Origin: Pseudovibrio exalbescens
Lineage (GTDB): Bacteria; Pseudomonadota; Alphaproteobacteria; Rhizobiales; Stappiaceae
Reading direction: 5' to 3'
Length of the DNA stretch: 64,000 nucleotides
Assembly: GCF_028737195.1 (NCBI RefSeq)
Contig: NZ_JAQZAJ010000001.1
Coordinates: forward strand, 558,001 to 622,000
Part shown: positions 26,262-35,558 of the stretch, in pieces
Position numbering within the stretch: position 1 is the first letter of the stretch
Layout: each line of letters opens with the position of its first letter
Position numbers and translations under genes: made by a program
Notes under the pieces: model-generated
What the model was told of the DNA's origin: nothing
Seen by the model: the letters and a program-made list of their open reading frames with translations, nothing else
The model's database searches: none

Positions 26262-27829
26262 GTCAAAACCAGGGCTATGTCCTGGCTATTGACGCCGGAA
26301 CGGGCAGCGGGAGAGCTGTCATTTTCGACGCCGAAGGCAGGCAGGTTGCCGTGGGGCAGGAAGAGTGGAGCCATTTGAGCGATCCGCAATTTCCGGGCTC
26401 CATGGCTTTCGACTGCGAAGCCAATTGGGCTTTGCTGTGTCGCTGCATCAAGAAGGCTTTGGGAGAAGCCAAACTGAAGGCAAGCGACATCCGGGCCGTA
26501 AGCGCCACCAGCATGCGCGAGGGTATCGTTCTTTATAGTAAGGATGGTTCTGAACTTTGGGCCTGCGCTAACGTGGACTCAAGGGCCGCCGAAGAAGTGC
26601 GCGCTTTGCAGGCCAATACTCCGGATCTAGAGAAGGACGCCTACCGGATTTCAGGCCAGACATTTGCTCTGGGCGCGATACCGCGTTTGAAGTGGATCGA
26701 AAAACACTTGCCGCAGGTCTATGAGCAGACAGACAAGATGTCCATGCTCTCGGACTGGATGCTGGCACGCCTTTCCGGTGTCATTGCCTCCGATCCATCC
26801 AACGCTGGAACAACCGGCATCTTTTCTCTAGAAACCCGTGACTGGTGTCCCGATATCGCAGCCCGCGCTGGTATCAAAAACACGATCTTCCCGCCTGTTG
26901 TCGAGACAGGCACGCCAATAGGTGACGTCACCGCCAAGGCCTCAGAGGAAACCGGCCTCGCAACGGGGACCCCTGTCATTATGGGCGGCGGTGATGTGCA
27001 ATTTGGTGCGCTGGGCCTTGGAGTTTCCCGCCCCGGTCAGGCAGCTGTTCTTGGTGGCACCTTCTGGCAGGAAGTGGTGAACATGGGCAGCGCCAAGACA
27101 GATCCGGAAATGCGTATTCGTGTCAATCCACATGTGGTGCCCGGCGTAAGTCAGGCAGAAGGTATTGCCTTCATGGTGGGCATGACCACGCGCTGGTTCC
27201 GGGACGCCTTCTGCCAAGAAGAACAGCGTGTTGCACAGGAACGGGGTCTGGACGTCTATGAACTACTTGAGGCCATGTCCAGCGCTGTTCCAGTTGGGGC
27301 TGGTGGCATCCTTCCCGTCTTTACGGACGTGATGAACTATGGCTCATGGTATCACGCAGCCCCGTCTCTATTGAACCTTTCACTGGATGCCAACACCTGC
27401 GGCAAGGCAGAGATTTTCCGCGCGCTACAAGAAAACGCTGCGATCGTTGCAAATGAAAACCTTCGTCTGGCAGCAAACATGGCTGATGTCGAACTTGACG
27501 AGATCGTGTTTGCAGGGGGGGCATCCAAGGGCAAGCTTTGGTGCCAGATCCTGTCCGACGCAACCGGCATGCCTGTTAAGGTGCCGGAAGTGACTGAAGC
27601 GACTGCATTTGCGGCAGGGCTAGCGGCTTGGGTTGGCATTGGTGTCTATGGTTCGCTGATGGAAGCGGCAGACAAGACCGTGCGGTGGAAGCGCCGCTAC
27701 ACCCCTGACCTGGCTAATCACGCGCTTTACGGCGAGATCACCGAGAAATGGCGCACCGCCTACGCAGCGCAGCGTGCGCTGGTTGATCAAAACATCACCC
27801 GGTCCATGTGGAAGGCCCCTGGGCTTTAA
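26258..27829 (+). CDS. lsrK: AI-2 kinase LsrK
   Basis: FGGY-family carbohydrate kinase that phosphorylates imported AI-2 and traps it in the cytoplasm. The 523-residue protein has the N-terminal phosphate-binding AIDAGTGSGRAVIFD at 10-24, SATSMREGIVLY near 84, MGGGDVQFGALG near 240 and the second-domain FAGGASKGKLWCQILSD near 415, where most FGGY kinases have GGGA(K/S)S. Translation is coupled to lsrR by a 4-bp overlap. Confidence 0.94.
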   Translation: MSQNQGYVLAIDAGTGSGRAVIFDAEGRQVAVGQEEWSHLSDPQFPGSMAFDCEANWALLCRCIKKALGEAKLKASDIRAVSATSMREGIVLYSKDGSELWACANVDSRAAEEVRALQANTPDLEKDAYRISGQTFALGAIPRLKWIEKHLPQVYEQTDKMSMLSDWMLARLSGVIASDPSNAGTTGIFSLETRDWCPDIAARAGIKNTIFPPVVETGTPIGDVTAKASEETGLATGTPVIMGGGDVQFGALGLGVSRPGQAAVLGGTFWQEVVNMGSAKTDPEMRIRVNPHVVPGVSQAEGIAFMVGMTTRWFRDAFCQEEQRVAQERGLDVYELLEAMSSAVPVGAGGILPVFTDVMNYGSWYHAAPSLLNLSLDANTCGKAEIFRALQENAAIVANENLRLAANMADVELDEIVFAGGASKGKLWCQILSDATGMPVKVPEVTEATAFAAGLAAWVGIGVYGSLMEAADKTVRWKRRYTPDLANHALYGEITEKWRTAYAAQRALVDQNITRSMWKAPGL

Positions 27830-27883
27830 GAACGAGGAGGAAGGCGTGGCAATCCTCGGTTTGCGCAGGCGCCTCAAGTAATC

Positions 27884-28243
27884 ATGTTTAAAACAAGCGA
27901 AAGCGATCATTCCTATCGGTTTGAAGATCATGGCCCAAAGTACCTGCAACGCGGACCTCGATCTGACATTGGCGTTGTGACCTTGCAGCCCGGCCAGCAT
28001 TTTCCAGCCCACAAGCACTGCCGCATCGAAGAGAACTTTCTGACCATTGCCGGTGAAGTACACATGTATGTGGACGGCACTCTTCATGTGCTCGGCGTTG
28101 GCGATTTTCTCCGCTGTGAGCCCGGGGAAGCCCACTACGTGGAGAACAAAGGCGACGTGCCGTGGAAGGCGGTGTTTATCAAGGCACCTTTCGATCCCAA
28201 AGATGGTGTTCCGGTGGATTGGAAGCCAGGGGACGCTGCCTAG
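27884..28243 (+). CDS. Cupin-domain protein at the end of the lsrRK operon
   Basis: A 119-residue single-domain cupin. Motif 1 is PGQHFPAHKHCRIEENFLTI (His43, His45, Glu49 or Glu50) and motif 2 is PGEAHYVEN near 88-96, so the usual metal ligands are present. It lies 54 bp after lsrK and before a terminator, which makes co-transcription likely. Cupins bind metals and act on sugars, dioxygen or small carbonyl compounds, so a role in AI-2 furanone or DPD chemistry is possible. That is inference; enteric lsr operons lack it. Confidence 0.85.
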   Translation: MFKTSESDHSYRFEDHGPKYLQRGPRSDIGVVTLQPGQHFPAHKHCRIEENFLTIAGEVHMYVDGTLHVLGVGDFLRCEPGEAHYVENKGDVPWKAVFIKAPFDPKDGVPVDWKPGDAA

Positions 28244-28265
28244 TTTGCAGCCCCACCAACAATCA

Positions 28266-28291
28266 AGGCCGCCGTCATGGCGGTCTTTTTG
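28266..28291 (+). terminator. Terminator of the lsrR-lsrK-cupin operon
   Basis: GCCGCC/GGCGGT stem with a 5-nt loop followed by CTTTTTG, 25 bp after the cupin stop. Confidence 0.8.
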
Positions 28292-28457
28292 TTTTCTTGT
28301 CCGCGGCTGCTCTTCAAACAACCAAGTGCTCAAATGACGCCCGCACCCCAAAGCCGTTCGCATTTCATGAACAGTCATTCAACCAGACCTGTTGGTGCCC
28401 TGCCCACCCAAAAAAGCTAGACTTGTTCCAGAGTGAAATTCCGAGCTGGAGGGTGTC

Positions 28458-29441
28458 ATGGGCAAGCTTGTCGAAGGGAAATGGGTCACCGGCGAAGTTG
28501 GCGCGGCGAAGGAAGACGGCGCGTTCAAGCGAGCAGATGCCGTCTGCCGTGACTGGATCAAGGCCGATGGCTCCACCAAGTTCGCACCGGAAGTTGGCCG
28601 TTATCACCTCTACGTGGCGGACGCCTGTCCGTGGGCCCACAGGACACGTATTTTTTGCAAGCTGAAAGGCCTGGAAGACGCCATTTCGCTCTCTGTTGTG
28701 GACCCCTACATGGGCGAAAACGGCTGGTGGTTTTCAGGGAAAAATGGGACCGATCCAGACCCGATTAACGGCTTTACCTATCTGCATGAAGTCTACATAA
28801 AAGGAGACTCCGACTACACAGGTCGCGTAACGGTTCCAGTGCTTTGGGACAAGAGGCTCAACGTTGTTGTGAGCAATGAGTCTTCAGAGATCATTCGCAT
28901 GTTGAACTCGGAATTTGTAGGCGTTGCCGGTAACGACATCGACTTTTATCCAGAACACCTTCGCGAGAAGATTGATGAGCTCAATGCCTGGATCTACCCG
29001 ACCATCAACAACGGCGTCTATCGCTCAGGTTTTGCACGCTCTCAAGAGGCTTATGAGACAGCTGTTTCAGAGGTTTTTCAATCCCTCGACAGGCTGGAAG
29101 AAATTCTCTCATCTCAACGCTATCTGGCGGGTGATACCATAACAGAGGCGGATTGGCGTTTGTTCGCGACCTTACTGCGGTTTGATGCCGTGTATGTTTG
29201 CCTATTCAAGACCAACTTGCGCCGCATCAGCGACTACCCAGTCATCTCTGCCTACCTCCGCGAGTTGTATCAATGGGAAGGCATAACTGAAACGATCCAC
29301 ATGGAGAATATCAAGGCGCACTACTTCAAGTCACTGAGGACGATCAACCCATTCGGTATTGTTGCCAAAGGACCTGATGGCATTGATTTTACAGCGCCTC
29401 ACGACCGTAGCCACATGCCTTCACAGGTGGCACGGTTCTGA
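28458..29441 (+). CDS. Glutathionyl-hydroquinone reductase (YqjG/Ecm4-type GST)
   Basis: Xi-class glutathione transferase that reduces glutathionyl-hydroquinones. The 327-residue protein has the N-terminal GRYHLYVADACPWAHRT with active-site Cys57 in the CPWA motif, then the thioredoxin-like domain and an all-helical domain ending with GRYLAG-like SQRYLAGDTITEADWRLF. The C-terminal INPFGIVAKGP matches the family's terminal signature. GGAG lies 7 nt before the ATG. It follows the lsr terminator, so it is a separate unit. Confidence 0.93.
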   Translation: MGKLVEGKWVTGEVGAAKEDGAFKRADAVCRDWIKADGSTKFAPEVGRYHLYVADACPWAHRTRIFCKLKGLEDAISLSVVDPYMGENGWWFSGKNGTDPDPINGFTYLHEVYIKGDSDYTGRVTVPVLWDKRLNVVVSNESSEIIRMLNSEFVGVAGNDIDFYPEHLREKIDELNAWIYPTINNGVYRSGFARSQEAYETAVSEVFQSLDRLEEILSSQRYLAGDTITEADWRLFATLLRFDAVYVCLFKTNLRRISDYPVISAYLRELYQWEGITETIHMENIKAHYFKSLRTINPFGIVAKGPDGIDFTAPHDRSHMPSQVARF

Positions 29442-29491
29442 GCATCGGTTTGTGGAAGCGGAACAGGGGCGATGCTGAGGCACGCCCTGGT

Positions 29492-29947
29492 TCACTTGAT
29501 CTCGTCGTTTGAACGCATTTCAATTTGGCGCATTGGCATGGCATCAATGATTGCGAACAGATCAGGCGCTTCGATTACACCCTCGCGCCTGTGCTTTACG
29601 CCTCCGTCTTTGCCAATCAATACGACCTGCTTTTCTTGGCTTTCCACACTCACCAGGGATCTCAACTTCGCCGCATCCATCTCAGGCGCAGGCTTTCCGA
29701 TGACACGGGCCCTGTCCTTGGCGACTTCAAAAAACAGAAGATTCCGCTCCTTCATCTCTGCCTGGTTTTCATCATAGATCTTGCGTTGTGTGCGCAGCAA
29801 AGCCGCGTCCTTACTATCGTCAAAAACCAATAGCAGGCGGTTTTTCCATTGAAACTCTGAGAGGTCGGCATAAACGGCACTGCTTGTTGCAAATACCGCT
29901 AACGCACTCAGTCCGATCATCCATGAGGCAGTCCGTTTGGAAGGCAT
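29492..29947 (-). CDS. DUF4174-domain exported protein
   Basis: A 151-residue protein with a signal peptide (about 1-27, ending VYA). The mature part starts with LSEFQWKNRLLLVFD and contains LLFFEVAKDR and VVLIGKDGGVKHRREG, the pattern of the DUF4174 family, which is a thioredoxin-like fold without the CxxC pair. Function unknown. AAGGAG lies 7 nt before the ATG. It is monocistronic and converges with the reductase gene. Confidence 0.82.
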   Translation of the reverse strand: MPSKRTASWMIGLSALAVFATSSAVYADLSEFQWKNRLLLVFDDSKDAALLRTQRKIYDENQAEMKERNLLFFEVAKDRARVIGKPAPEMDAAKLRSLVSVESQEKQVVLIGKDGGVKHRREGVIEAPDLFAIIDAMPMRQIEMRSNDEIK

Positions 29948-30112
29948 ATAAGCTCCTTGGTTTGATCTGCATTACGGAGACCGGCGGATTGGGGTTCATT
30001 TTGCAGCAAAATCCGCTGCCTAATCTTTCAAGTTTCAAATATGTTCCATATTTGTTCCAATCTCCTTTTGGTTGTGCTAGATACAAGCCTCTTGCACTAA
30101 GGAGAGCGCGAA

Positions 30113-30595
30113 ATGGTTGTGGTCAGGCACCTGGAAAAAACAGACCTGGATGAGCTTTTTGCTGTTTCGGTAACGGAAGAGCAGCTTAAATTTGTTGGCA
30201 CCACTCAGGAGATCGTGGAAGCAGCGCCGGACACAAGCCACCTGCACGTGATTGTCGACGGGGACAAGATCGTCGGTATGTTCAACCTCGACACCGCCTA
30301 CCCCAATACCTACGACTTCGCGAAGACGGGTGAGCTGGGCTTCAGAGCATTCTTGATCGGCCATGAGTACCAAGGGCGCGGACTGGCGAAAAAAGCCATG
30401 GAAGCCCTTCGAAAGCACCTGGAGGCCCACTACGCCAAGCACGGATCCATCGTCTTGACGGTGAACTGCAAAAACCCAGTAGCCTATAGACTATACCTAG
30501 CCACCGGTTTCGAGGATACGGGCGAGCTCTATCATGGAGGTGCGGCGGGACCGCAACATATCCTTCGCATGGTCTATGCAAAAAACAGCGACTGA
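30113..30595 (+). CDS. GNAT-family N-acetyltransferase
   Basis: A 160-residue single-domain acetyltransferase. The acetyl-CoA-binding motif A is visible as FLIGHEYQGRGLAKKAMEAL (about 80-100), followed by VNCKNPVAYRLYLATGFEDTGE typical of the RimJ/RimL-like branch. Substrate unknown. AAGGAGAG lies 7 nt before the ATG, which supports this start. Confidence 0.9.
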   Translation: MVVVRHLEKTDLDELFAVSVTEEQLKFVGTTQEIVEAAPDTSHLHVIVDGDKIVGMFNLDTAYPNTYDFAKTGELGFRAFLIGHEYQGRGLAKKAMEALRKHLEAHYAKHGSIVLTVNCKNPVAYRLYLATGFEDTGELYHGGAAGPQHILRMVYAKNSD

Positions 30596-30629
30596 AACAA
30601 AAACGCCGACCTCATTTCGAGGTCGGCGT
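30592..30629 (-). terminator. Terminator for the type I secretion operon
   Basis: Eleven-pair stem ACGCCGACCTC/GAGGTCGGCGT with a 5-nt loop. On the minus strand it is followed by TTTTTGTTTC. It overlaps the end of the acetyltransferase gene region and may stop transcription from both sides. Confidence 0.85.
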
Positions 30630-30654
30630 CATGAATGCCTATCATTTGTTCCGA

Positions 30655-31977
30655 TCAGCTTTCGCGCAGTGCGTGGGCAATCTGATCACGAAGCGGCTTC
30701 AGCAGATAAGATAGAACCGTGCGAGAGCTGGTCCTGATGAAACCTTCAACCGGCATTCCGGGCACCAGAATTTGACCCTCGAGCCGCTCGAGTTCGTCCT
30801 CACTGATCTCCAGCCGCACCTTGTAATACTGCTCGCCGGTTTTCTCATCCTGTGTCAGGTCTGGAGCAACGTGCTTGACCGTGGCAAACAGCTCCGGCGT
30901 TACGCGCTGATCCAGCGCAGCAAGGCGCACCCGCGCCTCCTGCCCGATTGTGACCTGATCCACATCAGTCGGACGCACCCGTGTTTCAACAACAAGGTCT
31001 ACCGTGTCGGGAACGATCAGCATCAACAAAGCACCTGCCCCAACAACACCGCCCTCGGTATTGACTTCCAACTGGTGAACCAGTCCTGATGTTGGAGAGA
31101 TGATCTCGATGCGGTTCAGCCGGTCTTCAGCTGCGGTTTTCTGTTCTTCCAACTGGGCAATTTGGGAACGGGTATCCTGCAGTTCGGACAGAACATTTTC
31201 AAGAAAGCTTTCATCCAACTGAAGGATTTGAATGCGGCGCTCGCTGATCCCTTCTTTGGTTTGGGCAATCTGGGAAATCAAAGCCCCTCGATCACCAACC
31301 AACTCAGCTCTGTCACGCTTGATCGCGGTCACCTGAGAGGCATTGACCAAACGCTTTTCCATGAGCGTTTCAAAGTCTGCGAGCTGGTCTGAGATCAGCG
31401 CAATGCTTTCAGCCTTTGCATCTCGCTGCACTTCAAGCCCCTTGATCTGCTCTTCAAGCTGAGAGATCTGCTCTACCAACTGGCGCTTCCGCCCTTCCAA
31501 AGCCCGTGCGCGGGCCTCAAACAAGGCTCTTTCACCATTGACCGCCGTCGCTGCGTTTGGGCTCGTGAGTTCCCGCGCTGTCAGGTGGAGTGGGAACTTG
31601 ACTTCATCCAGCTGCTGCCACTCGGCATTCAGGCGCGCTTCACGTGCATAGAGTTGGTCCAGTTGCTTGGAGGAAATCTCCAAGTTCGCCCGCACGACCG
31701 TGTCATCGAGGCGCACCAACAAGTCACCCGCCTCAACACGGTCGCCCTCTTCCACATAGATTTTGCCAACAATGCCGCCTTCCTGATGCTGAACCTTTCT
31801 CGGTTGCCCTTCGACGACCACAGAGCCAGAGGCAATCACGGCACCGCTGATTTCTGCAACGGCTGACCAACCGCCAAGCCCACCAACAAGTACCCCGACC
31901 ATGGCGAGGCCAAGCCAAGTATGCTTGCGCCGGGAGGCACGTGCTTTTTCAAGAGCCCTATTTTCTGTCATGAGCAA
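30655..31977 (-). CDS. Type I secretion membrane-fusion protein, HlyD family
   Basis: Periplasmic adaptor linking the ABC exporter to a TolC-like outer-membrane channel. The 440-residue protein has one N-terminal helix (about 20-42), a biotinyl-lipoyl half motif (VEEGDRVEAGDLLVRLDD near 78-95), a long coiled coil (about 150-290) and the C-terminal beta-barrel ending VSYLLKPLRDQIAHALRES, the standard HlyD/PrtE tail. The start overlaps the upstream ABC gene by 20 bp. No TolC gene is adjacent. Confidence 0.93.
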   Translation of the reverse strand: MLMTENRALEKARASRRKHTWLGLAMVGVLVGGLGGWSAVAEISGAVIASGSVVVEGQPRKVQHQEGGIVGKIYVEEGDRVEAGDLLVRLDDTVVRANLEISSKQLDQLYAREARLNAEWQQLDEVKFPLHLTARELTSPNAATAVNGERALFEARARALEGRKRQLVEQISQLEEQIKGLEVQRDAKAESIALISDQLADFETLMEKRLVNASQVTAIKRDRAELVGDRGALISQIAQTKEGISERRIQILQLDESFLENVLSELQDTRSQIAQLEEQKTAAEDRLNRIEIISPTSGLVHQLEVNTEGGVVGAGALLMLIVPDTVDLVVETRVRPTDVDQVTIGQEARVRLAALDQRVTPELFATVKHVAPDLTQDEKTGEQYYKVRLEISEDELERLEGQILVPGMPVEGFIRTSSRTVLSYLLKPLRDQIAHALRES

Positions 31978-33736
31978 CGGCCCCCACTGGTGCTGGCTTT
32001 CCTACGCTCGCACCAACCTTTTGTAGTACTTCATCTTTCGGTCCAAACGCCACTTGCTGACCTTCTTTGATCACCAAGAGGTAGTCCACCGTCGCAATTG
32101 CACTCGGTCGATGCGCGACCACGATCACGATACTGCCCTTTTCACGAAGCGCCTTGATGGCTTCCATAAGCGCGGCTTCACCCTCTGAATCGAGGTTCGA
32201 ATTGGGCTCATCCAAAACAACCAGAAAGGGCTCTCCATAGAGTGCCCGAGCCAAACCGATGCGCTGTCTTTGCCCCGCAGAAAGACGGGCTCCCCCATCC
32301 CCCACTTGAGTGTCGTAGCCATCCGGCAGGCTTGTGATGAGATCATGAACATTGGCCATTCGAGCGGCACGCAGAACATCCTCATCCTGACGCTGAGCGC
32401 TAAAACGCGCGATGTTGTCGGCAATGCTTCCATCAAACAACTCGACATCTTGAGGCAGATAGCCGATCGCCGCGCCAAGCCGCTCCTCACTCCACTGATT
32501 GGGCTCAGCCCCATCAAACCGAACGGACCCGCGCAAGATAGGCCAAACGCCGATAAGCGCCCGTATCATGCTTGTCTTTCCGCTGCCAGACGGGCCGATC
32601 ACGCCCAAGCCATCCCCTGCGCGCAGCTGGAACGTTGCCCCCTTGAAGGTGAGCACCTTCTCGCCGGGCGCTGCGGTGGCAAGATTTTCGACGGCAAGAT
32701 TGTCCTTGGGGAGTGGCAGTTCGGTCTGCGGCTCCTCCTCGTCCATGGCCTGCAAAGCTTGTTCGAGCCGGGTACGACTTTGACGAGAGGCCAGAAACCC
32801 GCGCCAATGAGCAACTGCCTGTTCAACAGGTGCAAGCGCACGCGATGTAATGATCGAGGCTGCAATCATTACACCGGGAGAAACTTCTTGCTTGATGGCC
32901 AGCCAAGCCCCTACGCCAAGCACAGCAGATTGAAGGATGAAACGCAGGGCTTTGATGACTGTTGCAAAGAATGACTGCCGGTCCGCCGCCTTCGACTGGA
33001 CGTCATAGTAGTCTTCATTGGAGCGCTGCCACTGTTCCACCAGAGTTTGGTTCATGCCCATGGCCCGGATCACCTCCGCATTCCTGCGGGTGCCGTTTAC
33101 AAAGCCGCTGCGCTGGCCGTTCATCATACTCAGGGCGCGGCTAGGCTCACGTGAGAGAAGCTCATTCGCAATAACCAAAGCTAAAATCACCACAGCGCCA
33201 GCAAGGGCAAGAACGCCAAGCCAGAAGTGAAGCGCGAACACGATGGCCAGATAAACTGGCATCCACGGCACATCGAAGATTGCCGATGGACCCTGACCGC
33301 CCCAGAACTGGCGCATGGTTTCAAGATCCCGGACCGGATCCACGTTCTTGCCTTGCGCACCGAGCCGCAGAGGAAGCTTCAAGCTGGCAGCATAAGAGGC
33401 TGCGGAAAGCTGCGCATCGATCTCCTGAGACACGCGGTTCAAGCTTCGCGCCCTGATGCCCTCCAGCAGAGCAAAGAAGACATAGAGCACACCTGCGAAC
33501 ACCGCGATGACAATGAGTGTGGGGACGCTGGCACTGGACAGCACCCGGTCATAGATCTGCAACATGAAGATCGGGCCTGTCAGCATCAACAGGTTGATGA
33601 CCAGACTGATAGCCCCGATTGACAGGTATGCAGAGCGGCAGGACTTGAAAGCCTCTGTTATGGGAGAGCGCTTTGACCTACGGGAAACTGATTGAAGCAT
33701 CAAACAACTCAAATCGATAAAAGATGGGGCAAACAA
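31958..33736 (-). CDS. Type I secretion ABC transporter (PrtD/HasD-like), ATPase and permease
   Basis: Fused membrane and ATPase exporter of 592 residues. The transmembrane domain (about 25-330) begins GAISLVINLLMLTGPIFMLQ and IYDRVLSS, characteristic of the PrtD type. The ATPase domain has Walker A GPSGSGKTS near 383, signature LSAGQRQRIGLARAL and Walker B VVLDEPNSNLD. There is no N-terminal C39-like domain, so a substrate with a C-terminal signal is expected, such as an RTX protein or hemophore. No substrate gene is adjacent. The start may be the ATG at 33700 (MLQSVSRR), because the first 12 residues are not family-like. Confidence 0.92.
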   Translation of the reverse strand: MFAPSFIDLSCLMLQSVSRRSKRSPITEAFKSCRSAYLSIGAISLVINLLMLTGPIFMLQIYDRVLSSASVPTLIVIAVFAGVLYVFFALLEGIRARSLNRVSQEIDAQLSAASYAASLKLPLRLGAQGKNVDPVRDLETMRQFWGGQGPSAIFDVPWMPVYLAIVFALHFWLGVLALAGAVVILALVIANELLSREPSRALSMMNGQRSGFVNGTRRNAEVIRAMGMNQTLVEQWQRSNEDYYDVQSKAADRQSFFATVIKALRFILQSAVLGVGAWLAIKQEVSPGVMIAASIITSRALAPVEQAVAHWRGFLASRQSRTRLEQALQAMDEEEPQTELPLPKDNLAVENLATAAPGEKVLTFKGATFQLRAGDGLGVIGPSGSGKTSMIRALIGVWPILRGSVRFDGAEPNQWSEERLGAAIGYLPQDVELFDGSIADNIARFSAQRQDEDVLRAARMANVHDLITSLPDGYDTQVGDGGARLSAGQRQRIGLARALYGEPFLVVLDEPNSNLDSEGEAALMEAIKALREKGSIVIVVAHRPSAIATVDYLLVIKEGQQVAFGPKDEVLQKVGASVGKPAPVGAVAHDRK

Positions 33737-34556
33737 TAGCCAGAAGATGCCTATAACGCCATGATATTCCTACTACACATCTGTATAAGTCATGGCTTGT
33801 ACCCGCTGCCCACAGACTACTGCAAGCTGCTGGAGTTCATTGGTTAAAATTAGAGTGTTCGAGCCAGTATCCAAAACACTCGGCAATGCTGCACATCAGA
33901 ACTACCCTAGGACAGATGGCCGGTTATTGTTGCCCGCCAGTTCTGTCACTCGGAGCTAGAAAGTTGCATGGCGTTTTTGCGCTTCAGTGGATGTTCGATC
34001 CGTGATGTGGGTCTCAAACTCTTCTTGCCATGCACTTCGGTTACCCGAACCTCAGGCATCCATGCTGGCTTTAGGTGCGCCCCGCAAAAACCGCAGAGGA
34101 TCGCCTGCCGGATTAAACACTAAACCCTTCCCTGAATTCTACTCAGAGAAACCGTGTAGGAGGCCCTGTCTTCGGCAAACGACTTCTGCCTCACAATTGC
34201 AACTCACTCGCATTTTCAAATAGAAATAAAATAAACCATCCAAACAGAAAATATTCGTAAGTAATAACCGAAACGGCTATCAACAGAGGCCAAACAAATC
34301 AGTAGTTTTTATATTTTACAAATCAAAAAATCCAATAATTTCAATATAGTAGTGTCTATTACTTATATTGCCAAGATCATATATCTCATCGCAATATCCA
34401 GAAGGAGCTAACACTAGGCACGGAGTGAACCAAGAGCCTATCCATGAACCGCATTGCAGCATGTTGGTCTGGGTCTCTTGGTAAAGCCTGTTAGTGAGGG
34501 AGTTTTGGGGTTTTCTGGATTTGGAGCAGGCCCCATCAAAAAAAGGCGAGATCATC
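33737..34556. other. 820-bp gene-poor region with a Fur-like motif and an AT-rich tract
   Basis: I find no convincing gene. TTGCAACTCACTCGCATTTT at 34197-34216 reads on the minus strand as AAAATGCGAGTGAGTTGCAA, which resembles bacterial Fur/iron-response boxes (ATGCGAGTGATT-like). About 34215-34390 is strongly AT-rich. Short frames exist on both strands (for example 33987-34223), but none has a ribosome site and recognisable sequence. It may be the scar of a lost locus, possibly iron-related; that is inference. Confidence 0.35.
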
Positions 34557-35546
34557 ATGTTCAAATCCACTACAAGCAAACTGGCATTGGGGGTCGTTGC
34601 ACTGGTCGTAGTCGCGGGCTATCCAGCTTACCGCTACATCTTCGGGGCAACTGTTGTAGACGTTAACTCTACGGAACAAGCGCAAAAGATTGAAGACTAC
34701 GCAAATCCAGCGGCATTTACGACACCACTTCAACTCGCAAAGATGATGAAGGAAGACGACAAGCTGATCGTCATTGGCGCGTTGAACCCTGCAAAGGGCG
34801 ATACCCCGATCAGTGGTTCCTTTACATTCTGGCGGGGCGATTACTCTGCGCAAAAGAGCGCCTATGACTATGGCGGAATGCGCAATACAGCAGAAGAAAT
34901 GGAAGACCTGCTGAGCCGAATTGGCGCCTCTCCAGACAGCCCGATTGTAGTATATGCAGCCAACAAGCATCATGACGCCGCCCGCCTCTACTGGCAGCTC
35001 GGCCTGCTTGGCCATGAAAACGTAAAGTACCTTGACGGCGGCCTGAACGCATGGCTTGGCGCAGAGCTTCCTGTCGGCAATGCAAATCCAACAGTTGAGG
35101 CGACCGACTACGTGGCCCCAAACAAGAATGAAACCAAGCTTGCCACAATCGAAATGGTACGGAATGCGATTACAGATGATGACTGGGTCATCATCGATAC
35201 CCGCGGCACCGACGAATTTGATGGCACAAGCGTCAAGTCCGGTGCTTATGGTCCGGGCGCCATTCCGGGCGCTGTCCACATCAACTGGACCAAAGCCGTC
35301 AACGAAGACAGTACCTTGAAGACTGCTGCCGAGTTGAAAGCTCTTTACGGTGATCTCATCAAGGGCAAGAAGGTCATTTCCTACTGTCAGTCTGGTGTTC
35401 GGTCTGCCCACACGACAATGGTTCTGGAAGAAGTACTGGGAGCAACAGACGTCTACAACTACGACGGATCCTGGATTGAATGGAGCCACGCTTTTTATGA
35501 GGAAGGCCGCGAAGGCATAGAAATCATGAATGGCGGGAAGAGCTGA
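34557..35546 (+). CDS. Membrane-anchored tandem-rhodanese sulfurtransferase
   Basis: A 329-residue protein with an N-terminal hydrophobic segment (about 9-30) that could be a signal anchor or signal peptide, followed by two rhodanese domains. The first (about 55-175) lacks a Cys at the active-site loop (YAANKHHD). The second (about 195-325) has Cys277 in YCQSGVRSAH, so only it should carry persulfide, as in SseA/TST enzymes. ATG 34557 is chosen because AAAGGCGAG lies just upstream and it gives the signal-like start. A strong hairpin follows the stop, before the flavoprotein gene. Probably extracytoplasmic; sulfur donor unknown. Confidence 0.88.
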   Translation: MFKSTTSKLALGVVALVVVAGYPAYRYIFGATVVDVNSTEQAQKIEDYANPAAFTTPLQLAKMMKEDDKLIVIGALNPAKGDTPISGSFTFWRGDYSAQKSAYDYGGMRNTAEEMEDLLSRIGASPDSPIVVYAANKHHDAARLYWQLGLLGHENVKYLDGGLNAWLGAELPVGNANPTVEATDYVAPNKNETKLATIEMVRNAITDDDWVIIDTRGTDEFDGTSVKSGAYGPGAIPGAVHINWTKAVNEDSTLKTAAELKALYGDLIKGKKVISYCQSGVRSAHTTMVLEEVLGATDVYNYDGSWIEWSHAFYEEGREGIEIMNGGKS

Positions 35547-35558
35547 TCCCAAGAACAG

